A stretch of DNA of 49,944 nt from Clostridia bacterium (GCA_017620395.1 JAFZQJ010000022.1:136977-186920); one strand, 5' to 3'. Numbered from the stretch's first letter, positions 30,639-39,073 are shown. Notes: generated by a model not told the origin, from the letters alone. Made by a program: numbers and translations.

Positions 30639-32858
30639 TTATCTTCTTCTGTTGCGGTCTCCGCCGCGGTCGCGTCCGCCTCTGCGGTCGCGGTCGCCGT
30701 GTCCGCGGTCTCCGCCGGAGGTCTTCGGTCTGCTGACGTAAGCTTCGATGGGCTTCTCGATGCCGTCCATCTCGTCAAGCACGGCCTTGCGGGAGAGGTT
30801 TATGCGGCCCTGGCTGTCGATCTCGACGACCTTGACCATGATCTCGTCGCCGACGGTGGCAACGTCTTCCATCTTCTCGACGCGGTCGCGGTCATACTGC
30901 GAAATGTGGACCATGCCCTCCTTGCCGGGAGCGATCTCGACGAAGGCGCCGAAGTCCATAAGGCGCGTGACCTTGCCGCTGTAAAGTCCGCCGATCTCGG
31001 GATCGTTTACGATGCCCTCGATGATGCCCTTGGCGGCCTCGGCGGCCATGGAGTCGACGGCGGTGATGAAGATGCGGCCGTCGTCCTCTATGTCGATCTT
31101 GGCGCCGGTGTCGGCGACGATCTTCTGGATGACCTTGCCGCCGGAGCCGATGACTTCGCGGATCTTGTCGACGTCTATCTGCATGGTAATCATCTTGGGC
31201 GCGTACTTCGAAAGCTCGGCGCGCGGCGCGGGGATGACCGGCAGCATGATTTCGTCAAGGATGTAGTTTCTCGCCTTGTGGGTCTTCTCGATGGCGGAAC
31301 GGATGATCTCGGGAGTAAGGCCGTCGATCTTGAGGTCCATCTGGATCGCGGTGATACCGTCGTGAGTGCCGGCGACTTTGAAGTCCATATCGCCGAAGAA
31401 GTCCTCAACGCCCTGGATATCGACCATCGTCATCCAGCGGTCGCCCTCGGTGATAAGACCGCAGGAAATGCCGGCGACGGGCTCCTTGATCGGAACGCCC
31501 GCGTCCATCAGCGCCAGAGTGGAGCCGCAGATGGAGGCCTGCGAGGTGGAACCGTTGGAGGAAAGCACCTCGGAAACGAGGCGGATCGTATAGGGGAACT
31601 CTTCCTCGCTCGGAATAACGGGCTCGAGAGCTCTCTGCGCGAGCGCGCCGTGGCCGATCTCGCGGCGTCCGGGGCCTCTGGAGGGCTTCGTCTCGCCTAC
31701 CGAATAGGACGGGAAGTTGTAGTGATGCATATATCTGCGCTCGGTCTCATCGTCGATGCCGTCGAGCAGCTGAGCGTCGCTGACAGTGCCGAGGGTGCAG
31801 ACGGTGAGGACCTGGGTCTGGCCTCTGGTGAAGAGTCCGGAGCCGTGGGTTCTCGGCAGGATGCCGACCTGCGCGTTCAGCGGACGCATCTGATCGATGC
31901 CTCTGCCGTCGACGCGCTTGCCGTCGTCAAGCAGCCAGCGGCGGACGACGTACTTCTGAAGCTTATACATGCACTCGTCGAGCTGCGCCTTGGAGTCGGG
32001 GTACTTCTCCTCGAACTCGGCGTAGACGGCGTCGTAAACGATCTGGAGATTCGCGTCGCGGACGTTCTTGTCGTCGGTGTCCATCGCGGAACGGACGCTG
32101 TCGATGGCGAACGCCTTGACCGCCTCGAACATCTCGGGGTCGACTTCCTTGCTCTCGAACGCGAACTTCTCTTTGCCGACCGCGGCCTTGATCTCGTTGA
32201 TGAAGGCGACGATCTTTCTGCATTCCTCAAATCCGCGGTTGATGCCCTCGATCATGACCTCGTCCGGAACCATCTTCGCGCCGGCTTCGATCATAACGAC
32301 CTTCTTGTCGGTGGCGGCGACGGTAACGGCCATCTGGCTGACCTTGCGCTGTTCGGCGGTGGGGTTGATGACGTATTCGCCGTCAATATAGCCGACGATA
32401 ACGGCTCCGATAGGTCCGTTCCACGGAATATCGGAGATGGTGATGGCGATGGACGAACCGACCATGGCTACCTGCTCGGGCTGGCAGTCGGGGTCGACGC
32501 ACATAACGGTGTTGACCACGCTGACGTCGTTGCGCATATCCTTCGGGAACAGCGGACGGACGGGGCGGTCGATGACGCGGGAGGCGAGGATCGCCTTCTC
32601 GCTGGGTCTTCCCTCTCTGCGCAGGAAGCTGCCGGGGATCTTGCCCACGGAGTAAAGCTTCTCTTCGTAGTCGACGGAAAGCGGGAAATAATCGATGCCT
32701 TCGCGGGGCGTCTTTGACGCGGTCGCGGTGGAAAGGACGACGGTGTCGCCGTAAGTCACCAGCGCGGACGCGTTGGCGAGCTGCGCGAGTCTGCCGGTTT
32801 CGACCTTGAGCTTGCGGCCGGCGATCTCGGTCTCGAACACTCTCATTTTTTCAAACAT
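30639..32858 (-). CDS. pnp: Polynucleotide phosphorylase
   Basis: 739 residues, normal length. Two RNase-PH domains (first about 10-140, with GSFLRREGRPSEKAIL; second about 310-540, with RTHGSGLFTRGQTQVL, FPSYSVGETKPSRGPGRREIGHG and STSQASICGSTLALMDAGVP) flank a helical linker. A KH domain (DKIREVIGSGGKVIQKIVADTG) and an S1 domain (GLYSGKVTRLMDFGAFVEIAPG) follow. The last 25 residues are an Arg/Gly/Asp-rich tail (GGDRGHGDRDRRGG). It degrades RNA 3'-5' using phosphate. It follows rpsO, the classic order; the ATG at 32858 has GGAGGT upstream. Confidence 0.97.
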   Translation of the reverse strand: MFEKMRVFETEIAGRKLKVETGRLAQLANASALVTYGDTVVLSTATASKTPREGIDYFPLSVDYEEKLYSVGKIPGSFLRREGRPSEKAILASRVIDRPVRPLFPKDMRNDVSVVNTVMCVDPDCQPEQVAMVGSSIAITISDIPWNGPIGAVIVGYIDGEYVINPTAEQRKVSQMAVTVAATDKKVVMIEAGAKMVPDEVMIEGINRGFEECRKIVAFINEIKAAVGKEKFAFESKEVDPEMFEAVKAFAIDSVRSAMDTDDKNVRDANLQIVYDAVYAEFEEKYPDSKAQLDECMYKLQKYVVRRWLLDDGKRVDGRGIDQMRPLNAQVGILPRTHGSGLFTRGQTQVLTVCTLGTVSDAQLLDGIDDETERRYMHHYNFPSYSVGETKPSRGPGRREIGHGALAQRALEPVIPSEEEFPYTIRLVSEVLSSNGSTSQASICGSTLALMDAGVPIKEPVAGISCGLITEGDRWMTMVDIQGVEDFFGDMDFKVAGTHDGITAIQMDLKIDGLTPEIIRSAIEKTHKARNYILDEIMLPVIPAPRAELSKYAPKMITMQIDVDKIREVIGSGGKVIQKIVADTGAKIDIEDDGRIFITAVDSMAAEAAKGIIEGIVNDPEIGGLYSGKVTRLMDFGAFVEIAPGKEGMVHISQYDRDRVEKMEDVATVGDEIMVKVVEIDSQGRINLSRKAVLDEMDGIEKPIEAYVSRPKTSGGDRGHGDRDRRGGRDRGGDRNRRR

Positions 32859-33020
32859 TCTTTTACATACCTCCGTTTATTTTCTCCGGTATGTACAGCG
32901 TTTAGCAATAAAGCCGAAGTCCGTTTAACGGGCGCCCGCTTTACCGCTAAAACACCGCAATACCGGTAATTAACGACAACCGGGCAGCCGGAACGCTGAG
33001 TTCCGACTGCCCCGTGACTT

Positions 33021-33287
33021 TTACTTTCTGATGGAAAGCTTTTCGATGATTTCGCGATAGCGGTTGATGTCTTTATCCTTCAGGTAGCCGAGCATGTTTC
33101 TTCTCTGACCGACCATCTTCTGAAGTCCGCGAAGCGAATGCTTATCGTGCTTGTGCACCTTAAGGTGCTCGGTAAGCTGGTTGATGCGAGTGGTGAGAAG
33201 CGCTATCTGCACCTCGGGAGAACCGGTATCGGTCTCGCTCAGGCGGTACTTCTCTATGATCGCCATCTTTTCTTCCTTCAGCAGCAT
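33021..33287 (-). CDS. rpsO: 30S ribosomal protein S15
   Basis: 88 residues, exactly the family size. [51 protein letters not shown] is unmistakable (read here in pieces: [32 protein letters not shown]). It binds the 16S rRNA three-way junction early in 30S assembly. The ATG at 33287 follows GGAGGTGAACCAA; the GTG at 33296 is inside the ribosome site. It is transcribed from 33392-33420 through a structured leader and probably into pnp; the 160-bp gap has a hairpin (32980-33012) without a T-run. Confidence 0.97.
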   Translation of the reverse strand: MLLKEEKMAIIEKYRLSETDTGSPEVQIALLTTRINQLTEHLKVHKHDKHSLRGLQKMVGQRRNMLGYLKDKDINRYREIIEKLSIRK

Positions 33288-33385
33288 TTGGTTCACCTCC
33301 GTAATATTTTGTCCGCGTGAAGCTGCGTAAGGGGTCGGTGAACGCCGGTTTACCGGCTTTGTCCCCTAACGAAGCAACCGCAACT
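33288..33385 (-). promoter_or_regulatory. Structured rpsO leader, candidate S15 autoregulation site
   Basis: The predicted transcript carries about 97 nt before rpsO. AGGGG pairs with CCCCT around a CCGG-TAAA-CCGG hairpin (33331-33370), forming a branched element just before the ribosome site. S15 leaders in several bacterial groups mimic its rRNA site; assignment here is by position and fold only. Confidence 0.4.
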
Positions 33386-33391
33386 TTGTAT

Positions 33392-33420
33392 ATGATACCA
33401 CAAGAAATCGATTTTGTAAA
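33392..33420 (-). promoter_or_regulatory. sigma-A promoter of rpsO-pnp
   Basis: On the minus strand TTTACA (33420-33415), 17 bp, TATCAT (33397-33392). Confidence 0.65.
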
Positions 33421-33455
33421 GAATTATTTTTGCGATTTTGAGATTTTTTTGGCGG

Positions 33456-34028
33456 TTACTCAAACTCATAGCCGAGGTCGAAGGCGCGTTTGTTGAGGTC
33501 GAGGAACTTCGGCGGGACGGTGGCTTCGATCGTACGCTCGAAGAGCGCCTTATCCGCGCCGGTGATCTTAGCCATAACGCCGAGCAGCGCGATGTTGACC
33601 GCCTTCGCGGAGCCGGCCTTTTCCGCGATCGCGAGCGCGTCGACGGCGGTGACCTGCGCGCCGGTCGCGTTCAGCTTTTCGATAACGTCCGCGGGGTACT
33701 CCGCCGCGCCGGTGACGACCGGCATGGGCATTATCTTCTGCGTGTTGACGATTATCCTGCCGCCCTTTTTCAAGCTCGTGACGAAGCGCAGGGCTTCGAG
33801 CTGCTCGAAGGCGAGCACGACGTCCGCTTCTCCCTCGCAGATTATCGGGGAGGCGACCTCGTCGCCGTGGCGAACGTAGGTGACGACGGAGCCGCCGCGC
33901 TGGCTCATTCCGTGTACCTCTGATATTTTGACGTTTTCGCCCATCGCGGTATAGAGCGCGCCGAGCACGCGGCTCGCGAGCAGCGTTCCCTGCCCGCCGA
34001 CGCCGACGATAAGTATGTTTTCAGTCAT
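33456..34028 (-). CDS. iorB: Indolepyruvate:ferredoxin oxidoreductase, beta subunit
   Basis: 190 residues, the family size. MTENILIVGVGGQGTLLASRVLG at the N-terminus and VKISEVHGMSQRGGSVVTYVRHGDEVASP are diagnostic of the gamma-type pyruvate-oxidoreductase domain of IorB. With IorA it oxidatively decarboxylates aryl pyruvates from Trp, Phe and Tyr to aryl-acetyl-CoA, reducing ferredoxin. The ATG at 34028 lies 2 nt after the iorA stop, with GGGAGGG as ribosome site; the open frame continues upstream only as an overlap within iorA. Confidence 0.95.
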   Translation of the reverse strand: MTENILIVGVGGQGTLLASRVLGALYTAMGENVKISEVHGMSQRGGSVVTYVRHGDEVASPIICEGEADVVLAFEQLEALRFVTSLKKGGRIIVNTQKIMPMPVVTGAAEYPADVIEKLNATGAQVTAVDALAIAEKAGSAKAVNIALLGVMAKITGADKALFERTIEATVPPKFLDLNKRAFDLGYEFE

Positions 34029-34030
34029 TT

Positions 34031-35773
34031 TCAGCCCTCCCTCGCAGAAGTCGATATGGCTCCGAACTTGCAGAGCTTTTCGCAGACGCCGCATCCGACG
34101 CAGAGCTCGCGGTCGATCTGCGCCTTGCCGTCGATAATGCTGATCGCCGGACAGCCGATGCGCATGCACGCCTTGCAGTTTTTGCACTTCTCGCGGTCTA
34201 CGGAGCAGATGTTCGGGAACTTGACGTATTTGAGCAGCGCGCAGGGGCGCTTGCTGATGATGAAGCTGGGCTCGTCCGCCGCGAGCTCCTCGCGGATGAC
34301 GCGCTCCGTTTCGTCCACGTCGTAGGGGTCGACGGTTACGACGCGCTTGATGCCGATCGCCTTCACGAGCGCGGGAACGTCCACGGCGGCGACGATGTCG
34401 CCCTTCAGCGTCTGCCCGGTGGTCGGGTTCTGCTGGTGGCCGGTCATGCCGGTGATGGAGTTATCGAGCAGTATCACGTTGGAATTGCCCATGTTGTAGG
34501 CGATATTCACGAGGCCGGTGATGCCGGAGTGCATAAACGTGCTGTCGCCGATGACCGCGACGCTCTTCTTCGCGCTCTCCGCTCCCCTCGCCTTGTTGTA
34601 GCCGTGCAGCGCCGAGACGCTCGCGCCCATGCAGACGGTCGTGTCAATGGCGTTGAGCGGCGCGCCCGCGCCGAGCGTGTAGCAGCCGATGTCGCCGCTG
34701 ACGTAGACGCCGAGCTTTTTCAGCACGTAGAAAAGGCCTCTGTGCGGGCAGCCGGGGCACATTACCGGAGGACGCACGGGCGCTTTTTCGGCGCATTCGC
34801 AGCCCTTTTCGGAGGCGACGCCGAGCGCGTTTCTGACCGTTACCTGTGAGAACTCGCCGCAGACCGGGAAGAGGTTCTTGCCCTCTACTTCGATGCCGAG
34901 CGTTCTGACGAAGCGCTCGATTACGGGGTCGAGCTCCTCGATCACGACGAGGCGGTCGACCTTTGCGGCGAAGTCGCGTATCAGCTTCTCCGGCAGCGGG
35001 TTGACCATGCCGAGCTTCAGGTAGGAGGCGTTGTCGCCGAGCGCTTCGCGCGCGTACTGGTAGCAGTCGCCGGCGGTGATGACGCCGAGTTTCGTATCGT
35101 GGTATTCGGCGCGGTTGAACCACGCGGAGTTCGCCTCTTCCGCGAGCTTCGCCATGCGCTCCTCGACGAAGGGGTGTCTTCCCTTCGCGTTAGCGGGCAC
35201 CATGACGAACTTCGCGGCGTTCTTCTCATACTCTTTAAGCGGCAGCTCGGCGCGGTCGGAAAGCTCCACCGCGCTCTGCGAATGCGCGACGCGGGTGCAA
35301 AGGCGCAGTATCACGGGCGTGTCGTACTTCTCGGAGAGCGCGTACGCCTCCTTGACGAAGGCGAGGCATTCGCCGGAGTCTGACGGCTCAAGCATCGGCA
35401 CCTTCGCGGCGATGGCGTAGTTGCGGGAATCCTGCTCGTTCTGCGAAGAGTGCATACCCGGGTCGTCAGCGACGCCGATGACGAGTCCGGCGTTGACGCC
35501 GGTGTACGACGCCGTGAAAAGCGGGTCGGCAGCGACGTTCAGGCCGACGTGCTTCATGCCGGTGAACGCTCTCGCGCCGCCGATGCAGGCGCCTATGGCG
35601 GTTTCGAGCGCGACCTTTTCGTTCGGCGCCCACTCCGCGTAAACCTCCGGGAACTTCGCCGCGAATTCGGTTATCTCCGTCGACGGCGTGCCCGGATAGC
35701 TGGATACGAGTTTTACTCCGGCCTCGTAGAGGCCTCTGGCAACAGCTTCGTTGCCGATCATGATTTTTTTCAT
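34031..35773 (-). CDS. iorA: Indolepyruvate:ferredoxin oxidoreductase, alpha subunit
   Basis: 580 residues. The N-terminal pyrimidine domain shows GNEAVARGLYEAGVKLVSSYPGTPSTEI; the TPP-binding domain has CPGCPHRGLFYVLKKL, GDIGCYTLGAGAPL, GDSTFMHSGITGLVNIAYN and NSITGMTGHQQNP. The C-terminal ferredoxin module has two clusters: CKNCKACMRIGCP and CVGCGVCEKLCKFGA. It catalyses aryl-pyruvate oxidation with TPP and Fe-S clusters in the cytoplasm. The ATG at 35773 is preferred over that at 35779 by ribosome-site spacing. It is the first gene of iorA-iorB. Confidence 0.97.
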   Translation of the reverse strand: MKKIMIGNEAVARGLYEAGVKLVSSYPGTPSTEITEFAAKFPEVYAEWAPNEKVALETAIGACIGGARAFTGMKHVGLNVAADPLFTASYTGVNAGLVIGVADDPGMHSSQNEQDSRNYAIAAKVPMLEPSDSGECLAFVKEAYALSEKYDTPVILRLCTRVAHSQSAVELSDRAELPLKEYEKNAAKFVMVPANAKGRHPFVEERMAKLAEEANSAWFNRAEYHDTKLGVITAGDCYQYAREALGDNASYLKLGMVNPLPEKLIRDFAAKVDRLVVIEELDPVIERFVRTLGIEVEGKNLFPVCGEFSQVTVRNALGVASEKGCECAEKAPVRPPVMCPGCPHRGLFYVLKKLGVYVSGDIGCYTLGAGAPLNAIDTTVCMGASVSALHGYNKARGAESAKKSVAVIGDSTFMHSGITGLVNIAYNMGNSNVILLDNSITGMTGHQQNPTTGQTLKGDIVAAVDVPALVKAIGIKRVVTVDPYDVDETERVIREELAADEPSFIISKRPCALLKYVKFPNICSVDREKCKNCKACMRIGCPAISIIDGKAQIDRELCVGCGVCEKLCKFGAISTSAREG

Positions 35774-35812
35774 CGTCATTCCTTCTTCCCTGATGAAGAA
35801 TATATATGATGT

Positions 35813-35841
35813 ATTTTACACCCCGCGCGGCGCTTTGTAAA
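35813..35841 (-). promoter_or_regulatory. sigma-A promoter of iorAB
   Basis: On the minus strand TTTACA (35841-35836), 17 bp, TAAAAT (35818-35813), 40 bp before the ATG. Confidence 0.6.
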
Positions 35842-35887
35842 TAGTTATTTTTGTGAAATATTATAAAAATCCGGCGGATATAATTCA

Positions 35888-35915
35888 AGGCCGCAGAACG
35901 CGTCTGCGGCCTCAG
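35888..35915 (-). terminator. Weak terminator after the ComEA-like gene
   Basis: A GGCCGCAG / CTGCGGCC stem with a 7-nt loop, followed by TTGAATTAT on the minus strand; the T-run is poor, so termination may be partial. Confidence 0.45.
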
Positions 35916-35938
35916 GACTGCTTTTCGCCGTTTGCTGC

Positions 35939-36340
35939 TCACACTGTGATGTGCTCGTAAATCTTGTTGAACATATTGCGGGAGATGCCGCTGACGTTCA
36001 CGACGTCCCATACCGACTCGAAGCCGCCGTGCTCGTCGCGGTAGTCTATTATCCGCTCGGCGAGCGCCTCGCCTATCCCGTCGAGCATCATAAGCTCCTC
36101 GGCGGAGGCGGTGTTGATGTTGACAACCCACTCGGTTTCGACGGTTTTGGCGGTTGACGACGTCGGCTTGAATACAAGGTCGCCGCTTGAAAACCTGCGC
36201 ACGGCGAGAAAGACCGCGGCGGCGATGAACACCGCGGCAAGCGCGAAAGCCATGATCTCCGCAAGAGTCAAGCGCCGCTTCGTTTTCGGCGCGTCGGGAG
36301 CGGCGCCGCGCTCCTCTTCCCGCTTGTCTTTATCAGGCAT
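35939..36340 (-). CDS. ComEA-like helix-hairpin-helix protein
   Basis: 133 residues. A charged N-terminus (about 1-25), one membrane segment (about 27-47, IMAFALAAVFIAAAVFLAV), a short linker and a C-terminal helix-hairpin-helix domain: VVNINTASAEELMMLDGIGEALAERIIDYR then GFESVWDVVNVSGISRNMF. The HhH domain binds double-stranded DNA without sequence preference. ComEA is the DNA receptor for uptake in competent Firmicutes, but no comEB/comEC follows, so the role here is open. It starts 11 nt after the terminator of the nrdD transcript and has GGGAGGGGAG before the ATG. Confidence 0.85.
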   Translation of the reverse strand: MPDKDKREEERGAAPDAPKTKRRLTLAEIMAFALAAVFIAAAVFLAVRRFSSGDLVFKPTSSTAKTVETEWVVNINTASAEELMMLDGIGEALAERIIDYRDEHGGFESVWDVVNVSGISRNMFNKIYEHITV

Positions 36341-36350
36341 ACTCCCCTCC

Positions 36351-36389
36351 CGAAAAGAACGGATCCGGCGGAAACTCCCGCCGGATCCG
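36351..36389 (-). terminator. Terminator of the nrdD transcript
   Basis: A perfect 12-bp stem CGGATCCGGCGG / CCGCCGGATCCG, 6-nt loop, then TTCTTTTC on the minus strand. It follows the 52-residue radical-domain gene, placing that gene in the nrdD unit. Confidence 0.85.
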
Positions 36390-36402
36390 CATTTGCGTTC
36401 AA

Positions 36403-36561
36403 TTACGCAAGGCTGTGCTTGACTCTGTCTCTTTCTTCGGCGCGCTTGGCGTTGTTGAAACGGTCGGTGGTGCCTACGAGGTAACCGGTGATTCTGCGGA
36501 TTCTCTCGAAGCCGACGCCCTCGCCGATTCCGGTCTCGGTGGTAACTATGCTCTTGGTCAT
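36403..36561 (-). CDS. Stand-alone glycyl-radical domain of the anaerobic ribonucleotide reductase
   Basis: 52 residues: MTKSIVTTETGIGEGVGFER, then IRRITGYLVGTTDRFNNAKR, then AEERDRVKHSLA. Residues 18-50 match the C-terminal tail of ordinary NrdD proteins (RRVCGYLG...NAGKQEEVKRRVKH in E. coli, from memory). I21 to V29 fit the glycyl-radical signature [STIV]-x-R-[IVT]-[CSA]-G-Y-x-[GACV], with Thr25 in place of C/S/A and Gly26 the predicted radical residue. The start has a strong GGAGGG ribosome site 7 nt before the ATG, and the gene begins 37 nt after the nrdD stop. NrdD itself lacks this motif, so the peptide should bind NrdD and carry the radical in trans (inference), as GrcA does for pyruvate formate-lyase. 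Confidence 0.85.
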   Translation of the reverse strand: MTKSIVTTETGIGEGVGFERIRRITGYLVGTTDRFNNAKRAEERDRVKHSLA

Positions 36562-36598
36562 TTTCTTTCCCTCCTGATAGAATGTGGTTTATGTTAAT

Positions 36599-38869
36599 TT
36601 ATTTTACTCCGTAAAACTTTGGCATATTGGGGTACTTTTTGCGAAGCTCGGCGAGCTTTTCGTAGCTGACCTCTTCGCCTTCGTGTCTGCCGCAGCGCGG
36701 GCAGGTGTCGCCGATGACGCCGGTGTAGCCGCAGACGGGATCGCGGTCGACGGGGTGGTTGACGGAGCCGTAGCCGACGCCCTTTTCCTTCATGCAGCGG
36801 ATGACGGACTCGAACGCGTCAAGGTTCTTGCAGGTGTCGCCGTCAAGCTCGACGTAGCTGATGTGTCCGGCGTTGGTCAGCGCGTGGTAAGGAGCCTCGA
36901 GGCTGATCTTGTCGTATGCGCCGATATTGTAGTAGACCGGCACGTGGAAGGAGTTGGTGTAATACTCCCTGTCGGTGATGCCCGGCAGCTTGCCGAACTT
37001 CTGGCGGTCGATGCGGACGAAGCGGCCGCTGAGGCCTTCGGCGGGAGTGGCGAGCAGGGTGAAGTTCAGTCCCTCGGCCTTCGCCTTGTCGTCGCACATC
37101 TTGCGCATATGGCCGATGATCTCAAGGCCGAGCTTCTGGCTCTCGGGGCTTTCGCCGTGGTGCTTGCCGGTCAGCGCGACGAGCGTTTCGGCAAGGCCGA
37201 TGAAGCCGACGCTGAGCGTGCCGTGCTTCAGCACCTCCGCGACGCTGTCGTCGTCGGCGAGCTTCTGCGAGTCGATCCACACGCCCTGCCCCATGAGGAA
37301 GGGGTAGTTGCGCGCCTTCTTCGTGCACTGGATGCCGAAGCGGTGGAGCAACTGACGGAAGACGAGCTCCATGCGTCTGTCGAGTATCGAATAGAACTTG
37401 TCGATATTGCCGTCGGATTCGAGCGCGATCCTCGGCAGGTTGATTGAGGTGAAGCTCAGGTTGCCTCTGCCGCAGGTGATCTGACGGCTCGGGTCGTGGA
37501 CGTTGGCGATAACTCTCGTGCGGCAGCCCATGTAAGCAACCTCGCTGTTGTAATCGCCGGGCTTGTAGTACGCGAGGTTATACGGCGCGTCGAGGAAGGA
37601 GAAGTTCGGGAAGAGGCGCTTGGCGGAGGTCTTCATCGCGAGCTTGAACAGGTCATAGTTGGGATCCTCCTTGTTGTAGCTGACGCCTTCCTTTACCTTG
37701 AATATCTGCACCGGGAAGATAGGCGTTTCGCCGTTTCCGAGGCCGGCGTCGGTCGCGAGCAGCAGGTTTTTGATAACCATGCGCGCTTCCGGCGAGGTGT
37801 CGGTGCCGTAGTTGACGGAGCTGAAGGGGACCTGAGCGCCGGCGCGGGAGTTCATCGTGTTGAGGTTGTGGATGAACGCCTCCATCGCCTGATAGGTCGC
37901 TCTGTCGGTCATTCTCATCGCGGTCTCAACGGACTTTTTATGCGCCTTCTCGGCGTTCTCACGCTTGAACCCCTTGGAGACGATGTAGTCGACGACCTTC
38001 GCGCCGAACTCGTCGGTGTTCGCCATTCTGACGTCGTCGCCGACGGCCTTTTTCAGCTCGGCGATGAAGTTATCGGCGTCCTGAAGATCGTCGCCATCCG
38101 CGTAAAAGTAGTACTGGGTCAGCGCCTTGAAGTATTCCTTTTTGAAGGTCTTGGCGACGCCGGGAGCCATGCAATAGTCGAAGTTCGGCACGCTCTGGCC
38201 GCCGTGCATTTCGTTCTGGTTCGCCTGGATGGCGATGCACGCAAGCGCGGAGTAACTGGAGATGCCGTTGGGCTCGCGCAGGTAGCCGTGGCCGGTGGAG
38301 AAGCCGCCCTTGAAGAGCTCCAGCAGGTTGATCTGGCAGCAGGTCTCGGTCAGCATATAGAAGTCCTTGTCGTGGATGTGGATGTCACCGTGGATGTGCG
38401 CGGCGGCGATGTCCTTGGGCAGGATGTAGTTGTCGACGAAGTACTTGCCGCCCTCGGAGCCGTATTTCAGCATCGTGCCCATGGAGGTGTCGGCGTCTAT
38501 GTTGGCGTTCTCGCGCTTGATGTCGGCGTCAGCCGCGGAGGAGAATGTCAGTTCCTTATATATATCCATAAGGTCGGACTCGGTCTGGCGGATCTTCGCA
38601 TGCTCGGCGCGGTAGAGTATGTACGCCTTCGCGATCTTGGAGTAGCCGTGCTCGATGAGCTTCTCTTCGACGAGGTCCTGCACCTCTTCGACGGTGGGGA
38701 TGCCCGATGACGGGATCGCGAGTATGACCTTTTCGGTAAGGTTATCGAGCTCGACGTCGCTCAGACCGTTGGGATCAGCTGCGTCCGCCGCCTTCTTGAT
38801 GGCCTCTCTTATTTTAAGCGCGTCGAACGGAACGACGTCGCCGCTTCTCTTTCTGATTTTCCAGATCAT
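36599..38869 (-). CDS. nrdD: Anaerobic (class III) ribonucleoside-triphosphate reductase, main subunit without the radical loop
   Basis: 756 residues. An N-terminal ATP-cone (about 1-92, KIRKRSGDVVPFDALKIREA) gives allosteric control. The catalytic barrel has CCQINLLELFKGGFSTGHGY, GGQSVPNFDYCMAPGVAKTF, a MGCRTRV cysteine near residue 448 (probable thiyl-radical site) and GRGNLSFTSINLPRIAL. The C-terminal zinc-ribbon region reads DPVCGYTGVIGDTCPRCGR, with three cysteines where four are usual. The protein then ends in KKYPNMPKFYGVK, with no RxxGY radical motif; that motif is on the 52-residue product at 36403-36561. NrdG activase is not in the window. The ATG at 38869 has AAAGGG upstream. The promoter is at 38979-39007 with NrdR-box-like sites beyond. 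Confidence 0.95.
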   Translation of the reverse strand: MIWKIRKRSGDVVPFDALKIREAIKKAADAADPNGLSDVELDNLTEKVILAIPSSGIPTVEEVQDLVEEKLIEHGYSKIAKAYILYRAEHAKIRQTESDLMDIYKELTFSSAADADIKRENANIDADTSMGTMLKYGSEGGKYFVDNYILPKDIAAAHIHGDIHIHDKDFYMLTETCCQINLLELFKGGFSTGHGYLREPNGISSYSALACIAIQANQNEMHGGQSVPNFDYCMAPGVAKTFKKEYFKALTQYYFYADGDDLQDADNFIAELKKAVGDDVRMANTDEFGAKVVDYIVSKGFKRENAEKAHKKSVETAMRMTDRATYQAMEAFIHNLNTMNSRAGAQVPFSSVNYGTDTSPEARMVIKNLLLATDAGLGNGETPIFPVQIFKVKEGVSYNKEDPNYDLFKLAMKTSAKRLFPNFSFLDAPYNLAYYKPGDYNSEVAYMGCRTRVIANVHDPSRQITCGRGNLSFTSINLPRIALESDGNIDKFYSILDRRMELVFRQLLHRFGIQCTKKARNYPFLMGQGVWIDSQKLADDDSVAEVLKHGTLSVGFIGLAETLVALTGKHHGESPESQKLGLEIIGHMRKMCDDKAKAEGLNFTLLATPAEGLSGRFVRIDRQKFGKLPGITDREYYTNSFHVPVYYNIGAYDKISLEAPYHALTNAGHISYVELDGDTCKNLDAFESVIRCMKEKGVGYGSVNHPVDRDPVCGYTGVIGDTCPRCGRHEGEEVSYEKLAELRKKYPNMPKFYGVK

Positions 38870-38978
38870 GAACAGCACCCTTTCTTTATTTATTATTGTA
38901 TGTTAAGTCTTGAAAAACGCAATTTGCGTATCCGGCCCGAGGGCGCACTTCTCCCCCGCCGGAGCCGCTGTGCCTTAT

Positions 38979-39007
38979 ATACTATCATCCTTCACCGGCT
39001 TTGTCAA
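38979..39007 (-). promoter_or_regulatory. sigma-A promoter of nrdD
   Basis: On the minus strand perfect TTGACA (39007-39002), 17 bp, TAGTAT (38984-38979), giving a leader of about 100 nt. Confidence 0.7.
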
Positions 39008-39025
39008 GTACTTTTTTCAAAAAAT

Positions 39026-39073
39026 CCACAATATCTTGTGTTTGAGCCGCGGAAATCAAACTAAATATGCTAA
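39026..39073. promoter_or_regulatory. NrdR-box pair candidate upstream of nrdD
   Basis: CCACAATATCTTGTGT (39026-39041) agrees with the NrdR consensus acaCwAtATaTwGtgt at 14 of 16 positions. A degenerate second site AAACTAAATATGCTAA (39058-39073, 10 of 16) lies exactly 32 bp away, about three helical turns, as in known NrdR pairs. They lie between the nrdD -35 and the divergent tRNA-Arg promoter. Confidence 0.55.

Noticed and set aside
30603..32717. 704-codon plus-strand open frame opposite pnp
   Set aside because: Mirror frame of pnp with low-complexity Leu/Asp/Val content and no ribosome site.
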